A stretch of 64,000 nucleotides of DNA from Streptomyces sp. NBC_01283 (GTDB lineage: Bacteria; Actinomycetota; Actinomycetes; Streptomycetales; Streptomycetaceae): assembly GCF_041435335.1 (NCBI RefSeq), contig NZ_CP108430.1, positions 7,219,001 to 7,283,000 on the forward strand, read 5' to 3'. Position 1 is the stretch's first letter; every line of letters starts with the position of its first letter. This document shows, in pieces, positions 8,689 to 17,468 of this stretch. Under the pieces are notes generated by a model. It had not been told where the DNA came from and searched no databases. It saw only the letters and a list, made by a program, of their open reading frames with translations. A program made the position numbers and the translations under genes.

Positions 8689-9321
8689 ATGCCCCACCGT
8701 GATCAGCGCAAGCCCCCGCCGCCCCCGAAAACCCTGCGCCGCGTGCCCGTGCAGGAGCGCAGCGCCGAGCGGCTGACCCGCATCCTCGACGCCTGCGCCG
8801 ACCTCCTGGACGAGGTCGGCTACGAAGAGCTGAGCACCCGCGCCGTCGCCGCCCGCGCGGGTGTCCCGATCGGCTCCGTCTATCGCTTCTTCGGCAACAA
8901 GCGCGCCATGGCGGACGCCCTGGCCCACCGCAACCTCGACGCGTACGGCGAGCGCGTGGCGGCACGCATGGCCGGTGTGGAGCGCGGCGACTGGCGCGGC
9001 GCCGTCGACGCGGCCTTCGACGAGTACCTCGCCATGAAGCGCAGCGTCCCCGGCTTCGGCCTGGTCGACTTCGGCATCCCCTCGGCCCCCGGCGCGATGC
9101 CCGACGCCAACTCGGACGTCGCCGAGCGAGTGGCGGGACTGCTCGCCGCCCACCTCGACAGGACGCTGGACAAGAAGCTGCGCCGGACGGTCCTCGTCGG
9201 CGTCGAGGCGGTGGACGCCGTCCTCCAACTCGCCTTCCGCGCACACCCGTCGGGCGATCCCGACCTCATCGACGAGACACGGACCCTGCTGCACTCCTAT
9301 TTCGCGGGTTCGCTGGACTGA
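8689..9321 (+). CDS. TetR family transcriptional regulator
   Basis: This 210-residue regulator has a proline-rich N-terminal tail (MPHRDQRKPPPPPK) before a standard TetR helix-turn-helix at about residues 20-70 (RLTRILDACADLLDEVGYEE..., then STRAVAARAGVPIGSVYRFFG). The C-terminal helical region gives no clue to the ligand. ATG 8689 is preceded by GGGG only, so the ribosome site is modest. It is divergent from hmgA, and a palindrome resembling TetR operators (CATACC-GGTC-GGTATG) lies 51 bases downstream of its stop, just upstream of the molybdoenzyme gene. Either neighbour may be its target. Confidence 0.85.
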   Translation: MPHRDQRKPPPPPKTLRRVPVQERSAERLTRILDACADLLDEVGYEELSTRAVAARAGVPIGSVYRFFGNKRAMADALAHRNLDAYGERVAARMAGVERGDWRGAVDAAFDEYLAMKRSVPGFGLVDFGIPSAPGAMPDANSDVAERVAGLLAAHLDRTLDKKLRRTVLVGVEAVDAVLQLAFRAHPSGDPDLIDETRTLLHSYFAGSLD

Positions 9322-9372
9322 GCCGGGCCCGCGGGTTTGCGACCTCGGTCCCTTCAGGGGCCTGACGCCATG

Positions 9373-9388
9373 CATACCGGTCGGTATG
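9373..9388. promoter_or_regulatory. TetR-type palindrome upstream of molybdoenzyme gene
   Basis: CATACC at 9373-9378 and GGTATG at 9383-9388 are perfect 6-bp inverted arms around GGTC, 45 bases before the molybdopterin oxidoreductase start. The ATACCG...CGGTAT form is common for TetR-family operators. It is similar to, but not the same as, the operators at 38965 and 44449. Confidence 0.55.
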
Positions 9389-9433
9389 GTGAGGGTGCCC
9401 GTGCGTTGCCGCCGCCGCTCCGGAGGGTCCTCC

Positions 9434-11719
9434 ATGCCCAGCACCGCCCTGCGTATCTGCCCGCTCTGCGAAGCCACCTGCGGGCTCACGCTCACCATCG
9501 AAGGGACCGCCGACAGCGCGCGCGTGACCGGCGCGCGCGGGGACCGGGACGACGTGTTCAGCCGTGGCTTCATCTGCCCCAAAGGCGCCTCCTTCGGAGA
9601 GGCCGACTCCGACCCCGACCGTCTCAAGACCCCCCTCGTACGCAAGGACGGCGGACTCCAAGAGGCAAGCTGGGGCGAGGCGTTCGACGCCATCGCGACC
9701 GGGCTCCGCCCGCTGATCGAGCGCTACGGCCCGCAGGCGATCGGCGTGGTGCTCGGCAACCCGAACGTGCACACCATGGCGGGCGGCCTCTACCCACCTG
9801 TACTCCTGAGCTCGCTCGGCACCCGCAACGTCTTCACCGCGAGCACCGTCGACCAGATGCCCAAGCACGTCTCCAGCGGGCTCCTCTTCGGCGACGCCTT
9901 CGCCATTCCCGTGCCCGACCTGGACCGCACCGACCATCTGCTCCTGCTCGGCGCCAACCCCCTGGACTCCAACGGAAGCCTGTGCACGGCCCCCGACTTC
10001 CCCGGCAAGCTGAAGGCGCTGCGCGCCCGCGGCGGCACCCTCACCGTCGTCGACCCGCGCCGCACCCGTACCGCGAAGGTCGCCGACCGGCACCTCGCGA
10101 TCCGGCCCGGCACGGACGCGCTGCTGCTCGCGGCCATGGTCCAGGTCCTCTTCGAGGAGAAACTCACCGACCTCGGCGTACTGGAGGACCAGGTGGAGGG
10201 CGTCGAGGACGTGCGCGAGGCCGTACGCGACTTCACGCCCGACGCCGTGTCCGCGGCCTGCGACGTGCCCGCCGACACCATCCGCGCCCTCGCCCGCGAG
10301 CTCGCGGCGGCGCCCACCGCCGCCGTCTACGCGCGCGTGGGGGCCAGCACCGTCGCGTACGGCACGCTCACCAACTGGCTGGTGGACGTGCTGAACGTGC
10401 TGACCGGCAACCTCGACCGGCCGGGCGGCGCCCTGTTCCCGCTCTCGGCCACCGACCGCGCGCCCCGCCCGGCGGGCCCCGGCAAGGGGTTCGCCCTCGG
10501 CCGCTGGCACAGCCGCGTGAGCGGGCACCCCGAGGCCAAGGGCGAACTGCCGATCGCCGCGCTCGCCGAGGAGATCGACACCCCCGGCGACGGGGCGATC
10601 CGCGCGGTCGTCGCCGTCGCGGCCAACCCGGTCCTCTCGGCGCCCGACGGCGACCGCCTCGACAAGGCCCTGGCCTCGCTCGACTTCATGGTGAGCGTCG
10701 ACCCGTATCTGAACGAGACCTCGCGTCACGCCCACGTGGTCCTGCCGCCGCCCCCGCCCTCCCAGAGCGCCCACTTCGACTTCGCCTTCAACGGATTCGC
10801 CGTACGCAACCAGGTCCGCTACACCCGCGCCGCACTGCCCCTGGCGGACGGCAGGATGCCCGAGACGGAGATCCTCGCCCGGCTCGTGCTGGCCGTGAGC
10901 GGGATGCACGGCGCCGATCCGGCGGCCGTCGACGCGATGGTCGTCGACAAGACCCTCGGCAAGGCCGTTACCGAGGCGCACTCGCCCGCGTACGGACGTG
11001 ATCCCAAGGAACTGTCCGCCCTCCTCACCGGCGAGAGCGGCCCCGAGCGGCGGCTCGACCTGATGCTGCGCCTCGGCCCCTACGGCGACGGATTCGGCGG
11101 GTGCGGCGACGGCACGGACGGCCTCACCCTCGACCGCCTCCTCGCCCACCCGCACGGCATCGACCTCGGGCCGCTGGAGCCCCGCCTCCCGCAGGTACTC
11201 AGGACCCGCAGCGGACGCGTGGAACTCCTCCCGGGGCCGATCGCGGACGACCTGCCCCGCCTGACGGACGCGGTGCGCGCCGCCCCCGCCGAGCTCGTCC
11301 TGGTGGGCCGCCGCCACCTGCGCTCCAACAACAGCTGGATGCACAACGTGCGCACCCTCACCGGCGGCTCCAACCGCTGCACCCTGCACGTCCACCCCGA
11401 GGACGCCGCCCGCATCGGCCTGGAGAACGGCGGCCACGCGCGCGTGGAGGCCGCCGGCGGTGAGCTGACCGTCCCCGTGGAGGTGACCGACGCCGTGCGC
11501 CCCGGAGTCGTCAGCCTGCCGCACGGCTGGGGCCACGACCGCCCCGGCACCCGCCTGACCGTCGCGGCCGAGAACCCCGGAGCCAATGTGAACCAGCTCC
11601 TGGACGGCACGCTCCTCGACCCGCTCTCCGGGACGTCCGTGCTCAACGGCTTCCCGGTGTCCGTCACTGCCCTTGTGCCAGCACCTGTGCCGGCGACTGT
11701 TCCGGCAGCAACTCGTTGA
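9434..11719 (+). CDS. Molybdopterin-dependent oxidoreductase (formate dehydrogenase/BisC-like large subunit)
   Basis: The product is 761 residues. An N-terminal 4Fe-4S site is visible as Cys9, Cys12, Cys16 and Cys48 (CPLCEATC ... GFICPKG). The molybdopterin-binding body follows (LLLLGANPLDSNGSL, VVDPRRTRTAK, RPGTDALLLAAM), and the C-terminal cofactor domain contains NNSWMHN and SLPHGWGHD. ATG 9434 has GGAGGG 6 nt upstream; longer frames lack a ribosome site. The enzyme is cytoplasmic because it lacks a Tat signal. No small electron-transfer subunit lies next door, so its donor, acceptor and substrate are unknown. It may be controlled through the palindrome at 9373. Confidence 0.9.
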   Translation: MPSTALRICPLCEATCGLTLTIEGTADSARVTGARGDRDDVFSRGFICPKGASFGEADSDPDRLKTPLVRKDGGLQEASWGEAFDAIATGLRPLIERYGPQAIGVVLGNPNVHTMAGGLYPPVLLSSLGTRNVFTASTVDQMPKHVSSGLLFGDAFAIPVPDLDRTDHLLLLGANPLDSNGSLCTAPDFPGKLKALRARGGTLTVVDPRRTRTAKVADRHLAIRPGTDALLLAAMVQVLFEEKLTDLGVLEDQVEGVEDVREAVRDFTPDAVSAACDVPADTIRALARELAAAPTAAVYARVGASTVAYGTLTNWLVDVLNVLTGNLDRPGGALFPLSATDRAPRPAGPGKGFALGRWHSRVSGHPEAKGELPIAALAEEIDTPGDGAIRAVVAVAANPVLSAPDGDRLDKALASLDFMVSVDPYLNETSRHAHVVLPPPPPSQSAHFDFAFNGFAVRNQVRYTRAALPLADGRMPETEILARLVLAVSGMHGADPAAVDAMVVDKTLGKAVTEAHSPAYGRDPKELSALLTGESGPERRLDLMLRLGPYGDGFGGCGDGTDGLTLDRLLAHPHGIDLGPLEPRLPQVLRTRSGRVELLPGPIADDLPRLTDAVRAAPAELVLVGRRHLRSNNSWMHNVRTLTGGSNRCTLHVHPEDAARIGLENGGHARVEAAGGELTVPVEVTDAVRPGVVSLPHGWGHDRPGTRLTVAAENPGANVNQLLDGTLLDPLSGTSVLNGFPVSVTALVPAPVPATVPAATR

Positions 11720-11747
11720 CCAGGAGTTTTGCGCTTATTGCTCGCAC

Positions 11748-11764
11748 GTCAACATCTTGTTAAC
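11748..11764. promoter_or_regulatory. Inverted repeat GTCAAC-N5-GTTAAC upstream of citrate transporter
   Basis: GTCAAC (11748-11753) and GTTAAC (11759-11764) are inverted arms with one mismatch, 77 bases before the transporter start in an unusually AT-rich stretch. It may be an operator or contain a promoter. There is no regulator gene beside it. Confidence 0.35.
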
Positions 11765-11840
11765 GCCGGAGAGCGGGTCCTAACGTCAACCGGACCGCCA
11801 GACCTGGTGGGAGTTCGATGGTGAACGTTAGGTAGCCCCC

Positions 11841-13271
11841 ATGCTGACAATCCTCGGATTCGTCATGATCGCCACCTTCCTGGTGCTGATCATGATGAAG
11901 AAGATGTCGCCGATCGCGGCGCTGGTCCTGATCCCCGCACTCTTCTGCGTGTTCGTAGGAAAGGGAGCCCATCTCGGGGACTACGTCCTCGAAGGCGTCG
12001 GCAATCTGGCGCCCACGGCGGCCATGCTCATGTTCGCCATCGTGTACTTCGGCGTCATGATCGACGTCGGCCTCTTCGACCCGATCGTCCGGGGCATCCT
12101 GCGCTTCTGCAAGGCGGACCCGGTACGCATCGTGGTCGGCACCGCGCTGCTCGCCGCGATCGTCTCGCTCGACGGCGACGGCTCGACGACCTTCATGATC
12201 ACGGTCTCGGCGATGTATCCGCTCTACAAGCGCCTCAAGATGAGCCTCGTCGTCATGACGGGTGTCGCGGCCACCGCCAACGGCGTCATGAACACCCTGC
12301 CCTGGGGCGGCCCGACAGCCCGCGCGGCGACCGCGCTCAAGGTCGACGCGGCCGACATCTTCGTGCCGATGATCCCGGCGCTCGCCATGGGCCTCGTGGC
12401 CGTCTTCCTGCTCTCCTACGCACTGGGTCTGCGGGAGCGCAAGCGGCTCGGCATGCTCTCCCTGGACGAGGTCCTGGAGAAGGAGACGGCGAGCGAGACC
12501 GTTCTGGTGGGTGCAGGCGGCTCCGCGGGCGGCCGTACGTCCCTCACGAAGAAGACCCCCGGGGGAGCGGGCTCGGGAACGGACGCTGACGCTGCGGAGT
12601 CTGCCGGAGAGGCCGACGAAGACGACGGCTTCCAGGGGCTCGACCCGAACCGCGCCACCCTGCGCCCCAAGCTCTACTGGTTCAACGCCGGTCTCACCGT
12701 GGTCCTGCTCACCGCCATGATCATGGAGTGGCTGCCGATCCCGGTCCTCTTCCTGCTCGGCGCCGCGCTCGCCCTGACCGTCAACTTCCCGCACATGCCC
12801 GACCAGAAGGCCCGCATCGGCGCCCACGCGGAGAACGTCCTCAACGTCACCGGCATGGTCTTCGCGGCCGCCGTCTTCACCGGCGTCCTCCAGGGCACCG
12901 GCATGGTCGACAGCATGGCCAAGTGGCTCGTCGACGCGATCCCGGAGGGCATGGGCCCGCAGATGGGCCTGGTCACCGGCCTTCTGTCGCTTCCGCTCAC
13001 CTACTTCATGTCGAACGACGGCTTCTACTTCGGCGTCCTGCCGGTCCTCGCCGAGGCGGGCCAGGCGCACGGCGTCGGCACCCTGGAGATCGCCCGCGCC
13101 TCGATCGCCGGACAAGCCCTGCACATGTCGAGCCCGCTGGTGCCCGCCGTGTACGTCCTCGTCGGCATGGCCAAGGTCGAGTTCGGCGACCACACCAAGT
13201 TCACCGTCAAATGGGCCGTGCTCACCTCGCTCGTGGTGCTCGGCTCCGGGATCCTCTTCGGCATCATCTGA
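11841..13271 (+). CDS. CitMHS family citrate (metal-citrate/H+) symporter
   Basis: This 476-residue polytopic membrane protein has about 11-12 helices and CitMHS blocks such as MKKMSPIAALVLIPALF, SLDGDGSTTFMITVSAMYPLY, LPWGGPTARAATALKVD and LTYFMSNDGFYFGVLPVL. The family imports citrate complexed with divalent metals together with protons. A central cytoplasmic loop (about residues 215-275) is enriched in Gly, Ala and acidic residues and is probably disordered. ATG 11841 has an AGGTAG ribosome site. Its stop overlaps the start of the next gene by one base, so the MFS gene is translationally coupled. No citrate-sensing two-component pair is visible in the window. Confidence 0.92.
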   Translation: MLTILGFVMIATFLVLIMMKKMSPIAALVLIPALFCVFVGKGAHLGDYVLEGVGNLAPTAAMLMFAIVYFGVMIDVGLFDPIVRGILRFCKADPVRIVVGTALLAAIVSLDGDGSTTFMITVSAMYPLYKRLKMSLVVMTGVAATANGVMNTLPWGGPTARAATALKVDAADIFVPMIPALAMGLVAVFLLSYALGLRERKRLGMLSLDEVLEKETASETVLVGAGGSAGGRTSLTKKTPGGAGSGTDADAAESAGEADEDDGFQGLDPNRATLRPKLYWFNAGLTVVLLTAMIMEWLPIPVLFLLGAALALTVNFPHMPDQKARIGAHAENVLNVTGMVFAAAVFTGVLQGTGMVDSMAKWLVDAIPEGMGPQMGLVTGLLSLPLTYFMSNDGFYFGVLPVLAEAGQAHGVGTLEIARASIAGQALHMSSPLVPAVYVLVGMAKVEFGDHTKFTVKWAVLTSLVVLGSGILFGII

Positions 13272-14506
13272 TGCCATCGACACCGGGCCGGGCCTGGTTG
13301 CTGCGCCTCGTCATCGCCTTCAGCTTCGCGCAGGGGGCGGTGTCGATGGCGCGTCCGGCCGTCTCCTACCGGGCCCTCTCACTGGGCGCCGACGAGCGGG
13401 CGATCGGCGTCATCGCGGGCGTCTACGCCCTGCTTCCGCTCTTCGCCGCCGTGCCGCTCGGGCGCAGGACGGACCACGGGCGGTGCGCGCCGCTCCTTCC
13501 GGTCGGCGTCGTGCTGATCGCCGGAGGGTGCGCGCTCAGCGGTACGGCGGGTTCGCTCGGCACGCTCGCCGCCTGGAGCGGCGTGATGGGCCTGGGCCAC
13601 CTCTGCTTCGTGATCGGCGCCCAGTCGATCGTCGCCCGGCAGTCCGCCCCCGACGAACAGGACCGCAACTTCGGGCACTTCACGATCGGCGCCTCGCTCG
13701 GGCAGCTGGTCGGGCCGATCGCCGCGGGCTCCCTCATCGGCGGGGACATGGGCCGCACGAGCGCCCTCGCCCTGCTCGTGTCGGGGGCGGTCGCGGCGGT
13801 CTCGCTCACCTCGCTGTGGCGCATCGAGCACGTCCGTCCCGTCGGCGCCTCGTCGAAGCGGAGCGACAAGGTGCCGGTGCTCGGCATCCTGCGCACCCGT
13901 GGCGTTCCCGCCGGGATCTTCATCAGCCTCGCGGTGCTCTCCGCGACGGACATCCTCACGGCCTATCTGCCGGTGGTCGGCGAGCATCGGGGCATCGCGC
14001 CCGCCACGGTCGGCGTGCTGCTCTCGCTGCGGGCCGCGGCGACGATCGCCTGCCGGCTCGTGATGACGCCGCTGATCAATCTGCTCGGCCGTACGGTGCT
14101 GATCGTCGTCACGTGTCTGCTGGCCGCCGTGCTGTGTGCGGGGGTCGCGCTGCCGGTGCCGGTGTGGGGGCTCGGCGTGATGCTGGTGCTTCTCGGGTTC
14201 TGCCTGGGGGTCGGGCAGCCGTTGTCGATGACGACCGTCGTCCAGGCCGCCCCGGACGGGGCCCGCTCCACCGCGCTCGCGCTGCGGCTCACGGGAAATC
14301 GGCTGGGGCAGGTGGCCGCGCCCGCGGGGGCGGGTCTCATCGCCGGGGTGGCGGGGGTCGCCGCGCCCTTCGTGATGCTGGGCGGGCTGCTGCTGGTGGC
14401 TGCGGGGTTGGGGTTGAGGCGTGGCCCCGGCCCTCGCTCCCCGAACGCCGGAGGGGCTGCGAAGAGCCCCTCCGGCGAGCGGGCGAGGACTACTGGACGA
14501 TCTTGA
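13271..14506 (+). CDS. MFS transporter (12-TM), coupled to the CitMHS gene
   Basis: This 411-residue major facilitator has about 12 hydrophobic segments and the loop PLGRRTDHGRCAP between helices 2 and 3, equivalent to the MFS signature. ATG 13271 overlaps the previous stop (TGATG), indicating coupled translation. The last ~25 residues ([25 protein letters not shown]) are translated from a 12-bp terminator hairpin at 14447-14476, and the gene overlaps the 3' end of the convergent protease gene by 17 bases. Export of a metabolite or drug is likely. The substrate is unknown and the link to citrate uptake is only by operon position. Confidence 0.85.
   Translation: MPSTPGRAWLLRLVIAFSFAQGAVSMARPAVSYRALSLGADERAIGVIAGVYALLPLFAAVPLGRRTDHGRCAPLLPVGVVLIAGGCALSGTAGSLGTLAAWSGVMGLGHLCFVIGAQSIVARQSAPDEQDRNFGHFTIGASLGQLVGPIAAGSLIGGDMGRTSALALLVSGAVAAVSLTSLWRIEHVRPVGASSKRSDKVPVLGILRTRGVPAGIFISLAVLSATDILTAYLPVVGEHRGIAPATVGVLLSLRAAATIACRLVMTPLINLLGRTVLIVVTCLLAAVLCAGVALPVPVWGLGVMLVLLGFCLGVGQPLSMTTVVQAAPDGARSTALALRLTGNRLGQVAAPAGAGLIAGVAGVAAPFVMLGGLLLVAAGLGLRRGPGPRSPNAGGAAKSPSGERARTTGRS
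14447..14476. terminator. Bidirectional hairpin terminator inside the 3' end of the MFS gene
   Basis: GCCGGAGGGGCT (14447-14458) and AGCCCCTCCGGC (14465-14476) form a perfect 12-bp stem with a 6-base loop. It serves the convergent MFS and protease genes. It lies entirely within the MFS reading frame, so the stem is translated. Confidence 0.8.
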
Positions 14507-15704
14507 GCAGCTTGTTCGGCGAGCCGCTGCCCGGGCTGGTGACCTTGCCCGATGTGGCTCCGTTCACCAGCGCCGACGAGACCTGGGCGGGCGTGGCCGA
14601 GGAGTGCCCCGCCAAGTACACCGCCGCCGCACCGGCGACGTGGGGCGTGGCCATCGACGTACCGGAGATGGTGTTCGTGGCCGTGTCGCTGGTGTTCCAG
14701 CCGGCCTTGATGGAGACGCCCGGCGCGAAGATGTCCAGGACCGAGCCGTAGTTGGACCAGCTGGCCTTGGCGTCCGTGTTGCTGGTGGCGCCCACCGTGA
14801 TGGCCGCGGGGACCCGTGCCGGGGACGACGAGGAGGCGTTGACGCCCTCGTTGCCCGCGGCGACCGCGTAGCTGACGCCGTCGGCGATGGAGTTCTTCAC
14901 CGCGTTGTCGAGCGTGGTGGAGGCGCCGCCGCCGAGCGACATGTTGGCCACGGCGGGTGCGCCCGCCGCGTGGTTGCTCGTCACCCAGTCGATGCCCGCG
15001 ATGACACCGGCGGTCGTGCCGGAGCCGTTGTTGTCGAGCACGCGGACGGCCACGATCTTGGCCTTCTTGGCGACGCCGTACGTCTTGCCCGCGATGGTGG
15101 TGGCCACGTGCGTGCCGTGGCCGTTGCCGTCCTGGGCGGTGCTGTCGCCGTCCACGGCGTCATAGCCGTTGACCGCGCGCCCGCTGATCTCGGAGTGCGT
15201 GATGCGCACGCCCGTGTCGATCACGTACGCGGTGACGCCCGAGCCCGCGGTGTCCGGGTAGGTGTAGGTTCCGGACAGCGGCAGGCTCGTCTGGTCGATG
15301 CGGTCCAGGCCCCAGGGCGCGTTGCTCTGGGTCGCGTCCGCACGGACCGTCCGGTTCTGCTCGACCGAGGCGACGGCGGGGTCGGCGGCGAGCTGTCTCG
15401 CCTCCGCCGCGCTCAGTTCGACGGTGTAGCCGTCGAGCGCGGACCTGAAGGTCTTCTTCACCGACCCGCCGTACTCGGATATCAGGCCCTTGCCCTGGGC
15501 CGAGGCGGCGCTGAAGCCCGAGTTCTTCTTCAGGGTGACGATGTAGCTGCCCTTGACGGCGTCGGCCGAGCCGGCTCCGATCACGGTGCCCTCGGCGGGG
15601 GCGGCCTGGGCCGGAAGGGCGGTGACCGCACCGAACAGCGTGGCGGCGGTGGCGGTCGAGATCGCCGCGGCGATCACAGTCTTCTTGCTGCGCAGCATTG
15701 CCAT
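14490..15704 (-). CDS. Secreted subtilisin-like serine protease (S8) with I9 propeptide
   Basis: This 404-residue preproenzyme has residues 1-33 as a Sec signal peptide (basic MLRSKK, hydrophobic core, PAQAAPA cleavage region). About 34-125 are an Inhibitor_I9 propeptide ([37 protein letters not shown]). The catalytic domain carries the triad Asp163 (AYVIDTGV), His196 (GHGTHVATT) and Ser350 ([11 protein letters not shown]). It belongs to the proteinase K/aqualysin subfamily and ends right after the catalytic domain. ATG 15704 or 15698 is the start; GGAGG lies 11-17 bases upstream. The ~130-base 5' leader holds a hairpin and a palindrome (15788-15849). Likely role: extracellular protein degradation. 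Confidence 0.93.
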   Translation of the reverse strand: MAMLRSKKTVIAAAISTATAATLFGAVTALPAQAAPAEGTVIGAGSADAVKGSYIVTLKKNSGFSAASAQGKGLISEYGGSVKKTFRSALDGYTVELSAAEARQLAADPAVASVEQNRTVRADATQSNAPWGLDRIDQTSLPLSGTYTYPDTAGSGVTAYVIDTGVRITHSEISGRAVNGYDAVDGDSTAQDGNGHGTHVATTIAGKTYGVAKKAKIVAVRVLDNNGSGTTAGVIAGIDWVTSNHAAGAPAVANMSLGGGASTTLDNAVKNSIADGVSYAVAAGNEGVNASSSSPARVPAAITVGATSNTDAKASWSNYGSVLDIFAPGVSIKAGWNTSDTATNTISGTSMATPHVAGAAAVYLAGHSSATPAQVSSALVNGATSGKVTSPGSGSPNKLLKIVQ

Positions 15705-15996
15705 TACGAGGGAGTCCTCCTCATAGGCGGCGCTCGCCCTGGGTCGGGCGGCGCAACTGTGGGGGCGTGTGCGTGATCGCACACACAGCCGGGAGCGGTG
15801 CGTTCCGCTCCCGGCGCGAACAGAAGAATGTCGGCTCTACGGGCGTAGATCAAGAGAGTTGGCGGCTTGACATGTTTCTGTCACATGCGCGAAATCGAAG
15901 GCCCGTCGAATGCCGCGGCCGAGTGCCGGGGGAGTGTGTGGGGGTAGGTGTGGAGCCGGAGTGGATGTCCCCCGTTCCGACGCCCCTGGTGCCCAA
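15705..15996. promoter_or_regulatory. Protease leader region: 11-bp hairpin, TCTACG palindrome and TTGACA-containing repeat
   Basis: No gene is seen in this 292-base gap. It holds three structures. A perfect 11-bp hairpin, GCCGGGAGCGG/CCGCTCCCGGC, lies at 15788-15815 with a 6-base loop. A palindrome TCTACG-GG-CGTAGA lies at 15836-15849. TGACA-TGTTTC-TGTCA lies at 15868-15883 and includes a consensus TTGACA at 15867-15872. On the protease strand the palindrome precedes the hairpin, which suggests an operator followed by a structured leader RNA. Confidence 0.5.
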
Positions 15997-16015
15997 AAAC
16001 TATCAGCGCTAGTTT
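15997..16015. promoter_or_regulatory. Operator copy 1 of the AAACTA-type palindrome (upstream of aldehyde dehydrogenase)
   Basis: AAACTATCAGCGCTAGTTT is a near-palindrome, with arms AAACTA and TAGTTT, 29 bases before the aldehyde dehydrogenase start. It matches the sequence at 20405-20423 at 16 of 19 positions. That copy lies between a TetR gene and an acyl-CoA dehydrogenase gene, which makes that TetR the likely common regulator. Confidence 0.75.
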
Positions 16016-16044
16016 GGGGTGCGGACGACTACCTGAGGAGTGCG

Positions 16045-17433
16045 ATGAAGGCCCACGACGGCATGTACATCGGCGGCGCCTGGCGGCCCGCCGCCGGTAA
16101 GGACACGATCACGGTCCTCAACCCGGCCGACGAGCAGCCGGTCGGGCAGGTCCCCGCCGGTACGGCGCAGGACATCGACGCGGCGGTGCGCGCCGCCCGC
16201 GAGGCGTTCCCCGGCTGGGCGGCGACCCCACCCGCCGAGCGCGGCGCGCTCATCGGGGCGCTGCGCGACCAGTTGGTCGCGCGTCAGGACGAGATCGCCG
16301 AGACGGTGACGGCGGAGCTCGGCTCCCCGCTCCCGTTCTCGCAGATGGTGCACGCGGGCGTGCCGATCCTGGTCTCCGGTTCGTACGCCGAGCTCGCCGC
16401 GACGTACGCCTTCGAGGAGAAGATCGGCAACTCCACCGTCTACCTGGAGCCGGTCGGCGTCGTCGGCGCGATCACGCCCTGGAACTACCCCCTCCACCAG
16501 ATCGTCAACAAGGTGGCTCCCGCGCTCGCCGCGGGCTGCACGGTGGTCCTGAAGCCCGCCGAGGACACCCCGCTCACCGCCCAGCTCTTCGCCGAGGCGG
16601 CGCACGAGGCGGGCATCCCCGCCGGTGTCTTCAACCTGGTCACCGGGTTCGGCCCGGTCGCGGGGCAGGCGCTGGCCGAGCACGAGGGCGTCGACCTGGT
16701 CTCCTTCACGGGCTCGACGGCGGTCGGCAAGCAGATCGGCGCGACCGCGGGCGCCGCGGTCAAGCGCGTCGCCCTGGAGCTCGGCGGCAAGTCCGCCAAC
16801 GTCATCCTGCCCAGCGCCGACCTGACCAAGGCGGTCAAGGCCGGCGTCGCCAACGTCATGTCCAACTCGGGCCAGACGTGCAGCGCGTGGACCCGCATGC
16901 TGGTGGACTCCGCGCGGTACGACGAGGCGGTGGAGCTCGCCGCGGAGGCCGCCGGCAAGTACGGCTCCCGCATCGGCCCCGTCGTCAACGCCAAGCAGCA
17001 GGCGCGCGTGCGGGGTTACATCGACAAGGGCATCGAGGAAGGCGCACGCGTGGTGGCCGGCGGCTCCGAGGCCCCGCGCGAGCAGGGCTACTTCGTCCAG
17101 CCCACGGTCTTCGCCGACGTCACCCCCGAGATGACGATCGCCCAGGAGGAGATCTTCGGCCCGGTCGTCTCGATCATCAGGTACGAGGACGAGGACGACG
17201 CCCTGCGGATCGCCAACGGCACCGTGTACGGGCTCGCGGGCGCGGTCTGGGCCGCCGACGACGGGGAGGCGATCGCGTTCGCCCGCCGCATGGACACGGG
17301 CCAGGTCGACATCAACGGCGGCAGCTTCAACCCCCTTGCCCCGTTCGGCGGTTACAAGCAGTCGGGGGTGGGGCGCGAGCTGGGCCCGCACGGACTCACC
17401 GAGTACCTCCAGACGAAGTCCCTCCAGTTCTGA
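16045..17433 (+). CDS. NAD(P)-dependent aldehyde dehydrogenase
   Basis: This 462-residue member of the ALDH superfamily oxidises an aldehyde to the acid. The catalytic pair is visible: Glu245 in LELGGKSAN and Cys279 in SGQTCSAW. The Rossmann and substrate blocks are ITPWNYPLHQ, FTGSTAVGKQI, EEIFGPVVS and PFGGYKQSGVGRELG. ATG 16045 has GAGGAG 4 nt upstream. The alcohol dehydrogenase gene starts 35 bases after its stop, so the pair probably oxidises an alcohol to an acid in two steps. The operator at 15997 overlaps the likely promoter. The substrate is unknown; it is perhaps a medium- or long-chain or terpenoid alcohol, given the shared regulation with an acyl-CoA dehydrogenase (inference). Confidence 0.93.
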   Translation: MKAHDGMYIGGAWRPAAGKDTITVLNPADEQPVGQVPAGTAQDIDAAVRAAREAFPGWAATPPAERGALIGALRDQLVARQDEIAETVTAELGSPLPFSQMVHAGVPILVSGSYAELAATYAFEEKIGNSTVYLEPVGVVGAITPWNYPLHQIVNKVAPALAAGCTVVLKPAEDTPLTAQLFAEAAHEAGIPAGVFNLVTGFGPVAGQALAEHEGVDLVSFTGSTAVGKQIGATAGAAVKRVALELGGKSANVILPSADLTKAVKAGVANVMSNSGQTCSAWTRMLVDSARYDEAVELAAEAAGKYGSRIGPVVNAKQQARVRGYIDKGIEEGARVVAGGSEAPREQGYFVQPTVFADVTPEMTIAQEEIFGPVVSIIRYEDEDDALRIANGTVYGLAGAVWAADDGEAIAFARRMDTGQVDINGGSFNPLAPFGGYKQSGVGRELGPHGLTEYLQTKSLQF

Positions 17434-17468
17434 CCCCTCGCCACCCGCCTTTCAAGGAGTACGTCACC

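Noticed and set aside
9266..11536. A minus-strand frame of about 750 codons
   Set aside because: It is antisense to the molybdopterin oxidoreductase, which has intact Fe-S cysteines and cofactor motifs.
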